Assembly: GCA_002405875.1 (NCBI GenBank) | Contig: DHMR01000038.1 | Span: 1-13,988, forward strand | Length of the DNA stretch: 13,988 nt | DNA from: a bacterium UBA4637 | Lineage (GTDB): Bacteria > Bacteroidota > Bacteroidia > Bacteroidales > Bacteroidaceae | Direction: 5' to 3' | Shown: positions 1-6,359 of the stretch, in pieces | How positions within the stretch are numbered: the stretch's first letter is position 1 | Layout of the letters: each line of letters begins with the position of its first letter | Translations under genes and position numbers: made by a program | The notes under the pieces: model-generated | Seen by the model: only the letters and a program-made list of their open reading frames with translations | Databases searched by the model: none | Told to the model about the DNA's origin: nothing

Positions 1-785
1 TTCATATAGATGTATTGCGTCTCAAGTCCAACATGTCCCTTGGCAATCATGATTTCAGGAGAAACCTTGAAATCGCTTTTGGCATCGTCAAATTGGGCAC
101 CAATGGCAGTAAGTGTTGAGACACGGGTAGGATAAGGGGCGGTCCACTTCATGTTGGAACGGTTCTTGGAAGCAAGCTCATAGTTCAAACCAACACCGAT
201 GTGGAACAGGTCGCCACGTTGGGTCTTGGGGCGATAAACCAAACGAGACATGACACCGGAACCTTGATAACCAGTTTGGTTGGCTGGTTTCTTGAAACTC
301 TGGTTGTCGGAGTACAGAGAGAATGTGCCCAAGAACTTGTCGTCGCTGTGCAGGAACATCACACCGAGCAAACGACCACCTACGCCGAAGGCTGAGTGAG
401 TTTCAGGCTCTTCCATGGAAACCTTAAAGCTAGACGATGTCGCACTCTGGTAGCCGAACTGGTGTACAAAATAACCACCACGAACCAAGTTCTGGTTGTC
501 AATGTCATATTCCAGAAAAACATCCTTTACCGAGAGCTGAGAACGACCATAGCCAATATCGGCTTTCGCCTTCCATTGTCCATAGGTAGCGGTCATGCCA
601 ATACGGATGTCAGGTACATTGAAACCACTTTCTGTTTGCTCATCGGCTTTGTCGTTGGAACTCTGCATGAGGGCTCCATCCAACAGGATTCGGCCAGATG
701 GCTTAACAACCAATTTGTCTTCTTGTGCATTTGCTGTGGCTGCAAAACAGAGACAGAGAGCCACTGCGCTTATGATTTTCTTCAT
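1..785 (-). CDS. Phosphate-selective porin O/P-like outer-membrane protein (3' end missing)
   Basis: This gene runs off the left edge: 261 codons are visible, starting from the ATG at 785-783, with no stop. The protein begins with a clear signal peptide (MKKIISAVALCLCFAATANA, then Q21). It continues with alternating polar/aromatic beta-strand sequence typical of a barrel, for example 'KAKADIGYGR', 'FLEYDIDNQNLVRGGYF' and 'HQFGYQSATSSS'. The pattern of a strand followed by 'N-LVRGGYF--QFG' and a later 'MSRLVYRP' fits the OprO/OprP porin family of Bacteroidetes, whose members are commonly near 380 residues, so perhaps two thirds is present. It lies 36 bases after the acid phosphatase stop on the same strand and is probably co-transcribed with it, which suggests uptake of the phosphate that enzyme releases. 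Substrate selectivity is inferred from family; many Bacteroidetes members are untested. A generic outer-membrane barrel is the alternative. Confidence 0.8.
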   Translation of the reverse strand, partial: MKKIISAVALCLCFAATANAQEDKLVVKPSGRILLDGALMQSSNDKADEQTESGFNVPDIRIGMTATYGQWKAKADIGYGRSQLSVKDVFLEYDIDNQNLVRGGYFVHQFGYQSATSSSFKVSMEEPETHSAFGVGGRLLGVMFLHSDDKFLGTFSLYSDNQSFKKPANQTGYQGSGVMSRLVYRPKTQRGDLFHIGVGLNYELASKNRSNMKWTAPYPTRVSTLTAIGAQFDDAKSDFKVSPEIMIAKGHVGLETQYIYM

Positions 786-821
786 AGTCGTAACGTTTTG
801 ATAAATAATGAATAGTTGATG

Positions 822-1631
822 TTATTTCTTGGCATCCCAAGGAGTAGCAACAAATGTGCTCTTCTTTACTTTTCCTTCTTTTACAAGCTTAGCAAACTCT
901 TTTTTGGCAGCTGCCAGATATTTTTGAAACACACTATTTGCGTGCAAACGAGCAACGACGGCAGAGGCTACGATGCGGGCTGCATCAACATCGCTCTGCC
1001 AGTGATAACCGCAGATGACACGACTCTCACCCATGTCAAATCCTCGCTTCAGAATTTCGTTCTGGCGGTCTGGATTGATTTCTGCGAGTACCAGTGCCTC
1101 TGCCCAACCGATAGTGGTGTGGCCAGAAGGGTAGGAACCGTTGGTGGACAGTTCGCCTTCCTGTTTAGAGTTGCAGGTAGGAGTGTTGTAATACTTGAAA
1201 GGACGTATTCTGTTGTAATGTTTTTTCGCACTACGAGTAGCCAAGTCGCCAGCATCCTCACGCATCTTGTAAACAAGTTTGTAGATGTTTGGAGTCCCTT
1301 CTTTGGTAATGGATACACCAAAAGCCTCGGAGAAATTATGGGCTACATCTTCTACATTGGCATCGGCTGCTGCCTGGTCGCCACGCTCGGTATTGCGTTG
1401 TTTCAAGCCCCAGTAATAACGAGACTCATCGTTGAACCACTGCAGGCTTCCTGTCTCAGGTGGAGGAGGAAGAAGATCGAGTGAACTAGGTTGCTCTCCA
1501 TCTTGAAGAAAATAGAGGTCGGGGTTGGTACGAACATCCTTGATCTTTGTGGAAGACTGTGCAAAAGAGGCTGATGCAGACATCAACGCCACGAATGCTA
1601 CCAATAATGTTTTCTTACTTATTGCTTTCAT
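822..1631 (-). CDS. Class A non-specific acid phosphatase (PAP2 superfamily), secreted
   Basis: A 269-residue periplasmic phosphomonoesterase. A signal peptide covers about residues 1-24 (cleavage near ASFA-Q). All three PAP2 phosphatase motifs are visible: KX6RP at K136 to R143-P144, the central motif GSYPSGHT with P168-S169-G170-H171, and SRX5HX3D with S203-R204, H210 and D214. In this family the two histidines and the arginines form and hydrolyse a phospho-histidine intermediate. The GSYPSGHT form and the soluble, secreted character point to the bacterial class A acid phosphatases (PhoN/PhoC type), which release phosphate from many organic esters, rather than to a membrane lipid phosphatase; no transmembrane helices follow the signal peptide. 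A TAnnTTTG promoter box lies about 80 bases upstream, and the porin gene follows 36 bases downstream. Function is strongly supported; the natural substrate is unknown. Confidence 0.93.
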   Translation of the reverse strand: MKAISKKTLLVAFVALMSASASFAQSSTKIKDVRTNPDLYFLQDGEQPSSLDLLPPPPETGSLQWFNDESRYYWGLKQRNTERGDQAAADANVEDVAHNFSEAFGVSITKEGTPNIYKLVYKMREDAGDLATRSAKKHYNRIRPFKYYNTPTCNSKQEGELSTNGSYPSGHTTIGWAEALVLAEINPDRQNEILKRGFDMGESRVICGYHWQSDVDAARIVASAVVARLHANSVFQKYLAAAKKEFAKLVKEGKVKKSTFVATPWDAKK

Positions 1632-1710
1632 ATTTATTAAGTTTTTATTTGTTTATGAATTTGTTAGCTTTCGAAAAGCAATCTCGCTCTAGAGTTGCGC
1701 TTTCTGGGTG

Positions 1711-1718
1711 CAAAGATA
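1711..1718 (-). promoter_or_regulatory. Putative promoter -7 box for the phosphatase-porin pair
   Basis: Read on the minus strand this is TATCTTTG, an exact match to the Bacteroidetes -7 consensus TAnnTTTG, and it gives an untranslated leader of roughly 70 bases before the ATG at 1631. No convincing TTTG sits 19-21 bases upstream; that position is T-rich (TTTT). One arm of the inverted repeat at 1739-1783 falls at the -33 distance. Confidence 0.6.
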
Positions 1719-1731
1719 AATATGAAAGGGT

Positions 1732-1783
1732 AAAAATAAAAGTTGCAATTGATTATTTCTGTAAAACAACCAATTGCAACTTT
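1732..1783 (-). terminator. Inverted repeat with T-tract, probable terminator of the propeller-protein gene
   Basis: A perfect 13-base inverted repeat (1739-1751 and 1771-1783, core AGTTGCAATTG/CAATTGCAACT) encloses a 19-base loop. On the minus strand the stem is followed by TTTTATTTTT (1741-1732). It begins 27 bases after the stop codon of the propeller protein, which fits an intrinsic terminator. The stem is AT-rich for a terminator, and because it abuts the phosphatase promoter it might instead or also be a binding site. Confidence 0.6.
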
Positions 1784-1809
1784 CTTCTAATGTAGTGAAA
1801 ACTATATGG

Positions 1810-4800
1810 TTATAGCTCTATTAGTTGGAGTATATAGAAAACGATGCTCTCTGGGTTCTGCTGGTCGTAATTGCGTAATGCCTCGATGTTCTCGCCTATT
1901 TTTCCATGGTATAATCGGCTTATTACAGGGTTGAGATTCCCATAGATTCCCAGCATGCCTGGGATGAGGCTGCGTTTCACATTCTTGTCGGCAAGCAGGA
2001 TGATGAGCACCTTGACTTGCTGGCTGGTACATGATGTAAAGTGGAGAATATCTTCGATGGCCATCTTGTCGATGCGTTGGCTGATTTCGAAGAAAGTGGC
2101 AATGAGTTGCTGGATGTGGTCTACATTCTCTTTGCTGTCCTCTCCTTCGGCAAAGGCACGCATCAGTTTGCGTAGCCGATGAAGTGTGCCCATCTGTTGC
2201 ATGCGCAACTCCAAAGGACGGAGTTGGCAAAGTAATGAAGCCCTGTCTGTATCGGTAGCCTTCTTGGTCAATTCGTCTAGCTTGATGAGCAGGATGCTTG
2301 CCATGTGGGCATACGTCTTTTGCTTTTGCAGGAAACGCTTGCGTTTGTCAAGATAATCCATGATGAGTGTCAAAGCTTTTTTTGAGAACAAATCATCATA
2401 GAGCCTTGTCGCTTCCTTTGAATAGAGTTCCATCTCGTCTACCGTCTTATGGTGCAACTCTTCTTTCCAACGGGCGATATGGGCAACTAGCTCTTCGTTT
2501 ACTCCATTCAAGACCAGGGCATCCTTGAGCTTTGCCTCTAGAAATTGCATCTTAGTCTTAAAGTCGATGACGCGGTTTAGCCAGTTCTTGTTGATGCCAT
2601 ATTGTGCAATGATGCGCTCTACTTCACCAGTTCCTAGAACTTTTTCGGTTCTTTCTATGATTTGTGCTCCTTCAATGCAGTTCAGGTTCTTGATGTTTTC
2701 CAACTGCTTTTCCTGGGCTTTTATAATCTGCAACACGACATCCTGATTGAGGCGAGCCAATTCGGCCGACAGTTGGGAAAGACGTTGATATTCCTTTTTC
2801 CTGTTGGGGGCATTCATGTCGACTTGTTGGAGTTTTCTCTTGAATTCGTAGACCCTTTGGGCTTCCGTGTCATTGAGCTCGCTTACCATCATGTTCAGTC
2901 CCTTGAAACGTTTCTGCAAATCTTCCATTTGTAGACGAAGTTGGTTGGACTCTGCGAGTTGTTTGCTCCTTCTTGCCATATAGTAAATGCCCAAAAGTAT
3001 GCCTAGACCGATGATGCCTGCAAGGATGGTCCAGATGCCTATCTTATGGTCATTGAAATCTATCCAGTAGGTGCCATATTTCTTTTCGGGATGGATGACT
3101 ACTACTCCTAAATTCGCCCCCAAGTAGAGCTTATCATTTACATTGATGCACGCAGAAGGCTCAAATCGAATGTCAGAATACAACAGCTTTTGCCTTTGTA
3201 GGTGCGATTTGTCGATGCTATACGAGACGATGCCTTGTTCTGACAATGTAAAGAGCAAGCTGTCATTTATGAGAAACATCTTCTTGTGTCCCTGTGCTGT
3301 GATGCGATTGCCGCCAAGTACCGTCACGTAGTGATTGTCGAGCAAGAACATACTTGGATTGTAGCCCTTGGTTACGGCAATGTTGTTGATGAAACTCATG
3401 TCTTTGATGTTGTCAATCTTATGGAGAACCCCTGCGGAATAGTAGAAAACGCCATCGTTGAGGGTGCTGATATAAGTGTCTGTCGTGCCTGGTACCGTAT
3501 AAAATGAGGTGATATATTTGCCATGCATCGCCTTGATAGTATCTACATGGTCGGTAACTGCGTCGAGACGGAGCAGTTCGTCTTGTATGCCTATGAGTAC
3601 TTTCTGCTGTGATGGTAAGGCTGTCATGGCTGTGACATGAGTCCTTATCTCAAATAAGTCTTGTGGGGCACTCAGCAATTGGTTGACCCAAAAGGAATTG
3701 TGCAATTTCAGACGATATAGATGATTGGTGACCGTGACGAAAAAGAGAGTGTTGTCGATGGCGGAAAAAGCCACGGGATATTGCTCGCTGCTGAGTTGAT
3801 AGACTTCAGTGGCGTCTTTCTGTCCCATTTCCTCCCTGTATATCTTTCCTGACTTGTTGGTCATATAGATATATTTACCGCTATATGCCATGAATTGTAA
3901 GTTGCTGCCATTGCCTATGGCATCGAAGTGATGAGGCAGACGACGTTCGTTGGCTCCGGCTATTATGACAAAATATCCAAGTCCGTCATCAGGGATGATG
4001 GTATTGTATGCTTGCGCAATCGTTTCATCCCAAAGGTCTACCTTCTTGAAGTTTGTCATGTCGTTTGTAAGATAAGCTTCCGAGGGGGTGAGGAATATGC
4101 TCGTGTTTCCATGGCGGCAATAGTTGGTTATCTTGAAGTTGAATAGGTATTCTTTTTGCTTTGTCCCTTTTGGACCGAGCAAAACCAACTTGTTGTCGGC
4201 TATTAGGTATAAGGTATCCTTGGTGGCATATACGTTGCGAAAGTCAACCTTGGGATGGAGCATTTCGCTTTTTTGTTTGACGGCATCATAACGCAGCAAT
4301 CCTCCTTGTGTCTTAGCATAGACGTATCTGTCCCCTATGACGGCAAGGTGGGTGATGGGCGAAGCGTGGCGATAACTGGCTTGGTGGAGAGGATACTGTG
4401 GATGCAACATCTGGCAAGTATCTGAGCTCGGAACCTCGAACAGACCTTGTGATGTAGCGACAAGCATGTGCCCATGTACCACTCTGATGTTGTAAGGGGA
4501 ATAATGTGTCCCCTTGTCTTGTATGTTATAGGTATGGCTGAGTGACAGCGTGTCATCTTGGAGTTTCCATTTCTGAAGTCCGCTGTTCCTGGAAGCAATC
4601 CATAGCATGGTCGAGTCATGGGCATCGCGCATCACATCATAGATCTTGTCCAATCCTGTTCTGTACAGTTGGTGCTTCATGCCCTTTACCAAGCAGATGT
4701 CACCATTCTCGTCGCCTATCCAATAACCGTCTTTATCGGAGGATACGGCTGTTAACTTATGGCAATAGGTATATATCTTTGGGGAGGTTATATCTATTGT

Positions 4801-4875
4801 ATTGATGTTCTTCTTGTTGCAAGCCATGCATGCGACAAGTACCCATAAAAACATCAGGTATATTTTGAGTTTCAT
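1810..4875 (-). CDS. Membrane-spanning propeller-type sensor protein with an unassigned helical cytoplasmic domain
   Basis: A 1021-residue protein. The N-terminus is a signal sequence with possible lipoprotein cysteines (L13-V-A-C16 or C19). Residues ~30-600 are beta-strand repeats of the two-component-regulator-propeller kind ('DKDGYWIGDENGDICLV', 'LWIASRNSGLQKWK', 'GHMLVATSQGLFEV', 'DKLYLGANLGVVVI'), expected to form one or two periplasmic propellers. One transmembrane helix spans ~612-633, followed by the basic stop signal ARRSK. Residues ~636-940 are charged, largely helical and coiled-coil-like. The C-terminal ~80 residues (from about 942) are compact and helical, and may be a divergent helix-turn-helix, but I recognise no signature. 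There is no H-box, ATPase domain, response-regulator domain or clear AraC/LuxR domain. The layout matches Bacteroidetes membrane regulators of nutrient loci such as SusR or hybrid two-component systems. The gene follows the ABC ATPase by 29 bases. The sensor role is inferred; ligand and output are unknown. Confidence 0.7.
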   Translation of the reverse strand: MKLKIYLMFLWVLVACMACNKKNINTIDITSPKIYTYCHKLTAVSSDKDGYWIGDENGDICLVKGMKHQLYRTGLDKIYDVMRDAHDSTMLWIASRNSGLQKWKLQDDTLSLSHTYNIQDKGTHYSPYNIRVVHGHMLVATSQGLFEVPSSDTCQMLHPQYPLHQASYRHASPITHLAVIGDRYVYAKTQGGLLRYDAVKQKSEMLHPKVDFRNVYATKDTLYLIADNKLVLLGPKGTKQKEYLFNFKITNYCRHGNTSIFLTPSEAYLTNDMTNFKKVDLWDETIAQAYNTIIPDDGLGYFVIIAGANERRLPHHFDAIGNGSNLQFMAYSGKYIYMTNKSGKIYREEMGQKDATEVYQLSSEQYPVAFSAIDNTLFFVTVTNHLYRLKLHNSFWVNQLLSAPQDLFEIRTHVTAMTALPSQQKVLIGIQDELLRLDAVTDHVDTIKAMHGKYITSFYTVPGTTDTYISTLNDGVFYYSAGVLHKIDNIKDMSFINNIAVTKGYNPSMFLLDNHYVTVLGGNRITAQGHKKMFLINDSLLFTLSEQGIVSYSIDKSHLQRQKLLYSDIRFEPSACINVNDKLYLGANLGVVVIHPEKKYGTYWIDFNDHKIGIWTILAGIIGLGILLGIYYMARRSKQLAESNQLRLQMEDLQKRFKGLNMMVSELNDTEAQRVYEFKRKLQQVDMNAPNRKKEYQRLSQLSAELARLNQDVVLQIIKAQEKQLENIKNLNCIEGAQIIERTEKVLGTGEVERIIAQYGINKNWLNRVIDFKTKMQFLEAKLKDALVLNGVNEELVAHIARWKEELHHKTVDEMELYSKEATRLYDDLFSKKALTLIMDYLDKRKRFLQKQKTYAHMASILLIKLDELTKKATDTDRASLLCQLRPLELRMQQMGTLHRLRKLMRAFAEGEDSKENVDHIQQLIATFFEISQRIDKMAIEDILHFTSCTSQQVKVLIILLADKNVKRSLIPGMLGIYGNLNPVISRLYHGKIGENIEALRNYDQQNPESIVFYILQLIEL

Positions 4876-4904
4876 TTGTTTAGATATGATTTTTACGGTT
4901 GTGA

Positions 4905-5681
4905 TTAATTGATTTCTATGCTCAGACGTTCCTTGTCGAAGCGGATGCCGTCACGTTCGATGAAGCGAGAGAGACTTTCATTGGCAGCTAGTTCCTGAGG
5001 AGTGCCGATAGATAGGCGTTGGGATTCCATCAGCCAAAGATGGTCGGAAAGCTGCAGGGCTAGTCCTACATCATGGGTGGAGAGCAGGATGGTCTTGTGC
5101 TCTTTGTGGGCAAGTCGACGGAGCATCTGAAGAGTTTCGACTTTGCTTGGAAAGTCGAGGAAGGCGGTGGGCTCGTCCAAAATGATGATATGGGTTTGTT
5201 GGGCGAGTGCCTTGGCAATCATTACTTTCTGACGTTCGCCATCGCTCAGCTCTTGTATGTTGCGGTTGGCAAGTTGCTGGATGCCAACTATTTGCAAAGC
5301 CTCCGATACGATAGCAACATCTTTGGTAGATAGTGTGCCCCAAAAACCTGTATAGGGCGAACGACCGATGCCAACGATTTCTTCTACGGTGAGTTGGGTG
5401 ACATCAGGCTTGGAAGTGAGTACTACGCTGATTTCCTTGGCAAGCTCACGAGGCGAATAAGTGGATACTGTTTTTTTGCGAAGTAGAATTTCACCATCGA
5501 GTGGTGGTTGGAAACCTGCGAGTGTACGAAGCAAGGTAGATTTGCCTACGCCATTGTGACCAATGAGACAGGTCAGACTGTCGCTTTCGAGCGAGGCATT
5601 GATAGCTGAGGCTACCGTTCGAAATTGGTGTTTCGAGCGATAGCCTATCGTTAGATTCTTTAAAGTAATCGTTGCTCCCAT
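4905..5681 (-). CDS. ABC transporter ATP-binding protein, iron-siderophore/cobalamin (FecE/BtuD) type
   Basis: A 258-residue cytoplasmic ATPase of the kind that energises uptake of ferric siderophores, haem or vitamin B12. Walker A is G41-HNGVGK-S-T49, the ABC signature L145-SDGE is followed by RQKVMIAKALAQ, Walker B is I165-IILDE170, the D-loop is FLD, and the switch histidine is H203 in STHD. The spacing 'GRSPYTGFWG' between the Q-loop and the signature is typical of the FecE/FhuC family. The Q-loop position reads ISVVLTSKP, with Thr89 where most members have Gln. The ATG follows directly after the RidA stop codon (TAA then ATG), so translation is probably coupled. No permease or binding-protein gene lies in this cluster, so the transport partner must be encoded elsewhere. 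The substrate cannot be told from the sequence. Confidence 0.88.
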   Translation of the reverse strand: MGATITLKNLTIGYRSKHQFRTVASAINASLESDSLTCLIGHNGVGKSTLLRTLAGFQPPLDGEILLRKKTVSTYSPRELAKEISVVLTSKPDVTQLTVEEIVGIGRSPYTGFWGTLSTKDVAIVSEALQIVGIQQLANRNIQELSDGERQKVMIAKALAQQTHIIILDEPTAFLDFPSKVETLQMLRRLAHKEHKTILLSTHDVGLALQLSDHLWLMESQRLSIGTPQELAANESLSRFIERDGIRFDKERLSIEIN

Positions 5682-6056
5682 TTACTTAGCAGCCAAAACC
5701 TCAATCTCTACGAGTGCGCCCTTAGGCAACTTCTCGATAGCTACGGCAGAGCGAGCTGGATATGGCTTGCTGAAGAACTCGGCATAAACCTCGTTCATGG
5801 CTGCGAAATCGTCCATGCTGTCAAGATATACGGTGGTCTTTACTACGTGAGAGAGGTCGGTGCCTGCTGCCTTCAAGATGTTCTGGGCGTTGGTGAGCGC
5901 CTGACGGGTCTGCTCCTTGATGCCACCCTCTACGAAATTGCCTGTGGCTGGGTCGATAGGAATCTGACCAGATGCGAATACGAAACCATTAACTTCGATA
6001 GCCTGGCTATATGGACCAATAGCAGCAGGCGCATTGTCTGTGTGAATTGCGTTCAT
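5682..6056 (-). CDS. ridA: RidA family reactive intermediate/imine deaminase
   Basis: A 124-residue full-length RidA (YjgF/YER057c/UK114) protein. The family forms trimers that hydrolyse the reactive 2-aminoacrylate/2-iminopropanoate produced by PLP enzymes such as threonine and serine dehydratases. The sequence holds the family signatures: N-terminal AIGPYSQAI with Y16, the segment FASGQIPIDPATG, and the C-terminal PARSAVAIEKLPKGALVEIE. R102 is the conserved active-site arginine that binds the substrate carboxylate, and E117 corresponds to the conserved acidic residue. It is the first gene of the minus-strand group and sits directly against the ABC ATPase. A TATCTTTG box 44 bases upstream supports the chosen start. 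The functional link to the ATPase is unclear; RidA is often a housekeeping passenger in such operons. Confidence 0.95.
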   Translation of the reverse strand: MNAIHTDNAPAAIGPYSQAIEVNGFVFASGQIPIDPATGNFVEGGIKEQTRQALTNAQNILKAAGTDLSHVVKTTVYLDSMDDFAAMNEVYAEFFSKPYPARSAVAIEKLPKGALVEIEVLAAK

Positions 6057-6099
6057 TGTTTTTTTCTCCTTATTATATTAGTGTTTATGAAATCTTATG

Positions 6100-6107
6100 C
6101 AAAGATA
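6100..6107 (-). promoter_or_regulatory. ridA: Putative promoter -7 box for the ridA operon
   Basis: The minus strand reads TATCTTTG, matching TAnnTTTG, 44 bases before the ridA start. The expected -33 TTTG is not evident at 19-21 bases upstream, where the sequence is ACATTTTTCC, so only the -7 half is supported. Confidence 0.6.
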
Positions 6108-6156
6108 CACATTAATTTTGGAAAAATGTCATTTTCATCTTCTTTTCTTGTGATAG

Positions 6157-6309
6157 AAAGTGATATGAAAACTTACTAAATATGGCGATTTGCGCATGTA
6201 ATGTCTAATTATGCTAACAAAATGTTATGTAAAAATATAATTTCCTTAATATTTGTTTGGTTGTAACGATAAAAAGTGATAACTTTGCAGCCGTGTAGAG
6301 AAAGTGACA
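6157..6309 (+). repeat. Three copies of AAAGTGA(T/C)A
   Basis: AAAGTGATA occurs at 6157-6165 and 6273-6281, and AAAGTGACA at 6301-6309. The second copy overlaps the susC -7 box and the third lies just past the predicted transcription start. The copies could be a regulator's binding sites, but a 9-base AT-rich word may recur by chance. Confidence 0.3.
6256..6287 (+). promoter_or_regulatory. Bacteroidetes-type promoter of the susCD-protease operon
   Basis: A -33 TTTG (6256-6259) is separated by 20 bases from TAACTTTG (6280-6287), matching the TTTG-N19/20-TAnnTTTG consensus on both elements. Transcription would start near 6294, giving a leader of about 66 bases before the susC ATG. Confidence 0.78.
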
Positions 6310-6359
6310 CGATTACTTTTTTATAGAAATAGAGAATATTCACTGAAAAGAAGAGAGAT

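Larger units (their letters stand above)
6057..6359. promoter_or_regulatory. Divergent intergenic region between ridA and susC
   Basis: These 303 AT-rich bases hold no plausible gene. They contain a promoter on each strand (described separately), the 5' leaders of both operons, and three copies of an AAAGTGA(T/C)A word. No tRNA, riboswitch or strong hairpin could be recognised. Confidence 0.75.

Noticed and set aside
201..1484. Series of plus-strand open frames over the porin and phosphatase
   Set aside because: The minus-strand readings carry signal peptides and full family motifs; the plus-strand proteins do not resemble anything.
1547..1795. 82-codon plus-strand frame in the gap before the phosphatase
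   Set aside because: It overlaps the phosphatase signal peptide region, its promoter and the terminator stem, and its Leu/Tyr/Ser-rich sequence looks like translated AT-rich non-coding DNA.
6181..6240. Imperfect inverted repeats (GCAT...ATGC, TAAC-AAAAT-GTTA) in the divergent region
   Set aside because: Arms of only 4-7 bases with mismatches in AT-rich DNA; expected by chance.
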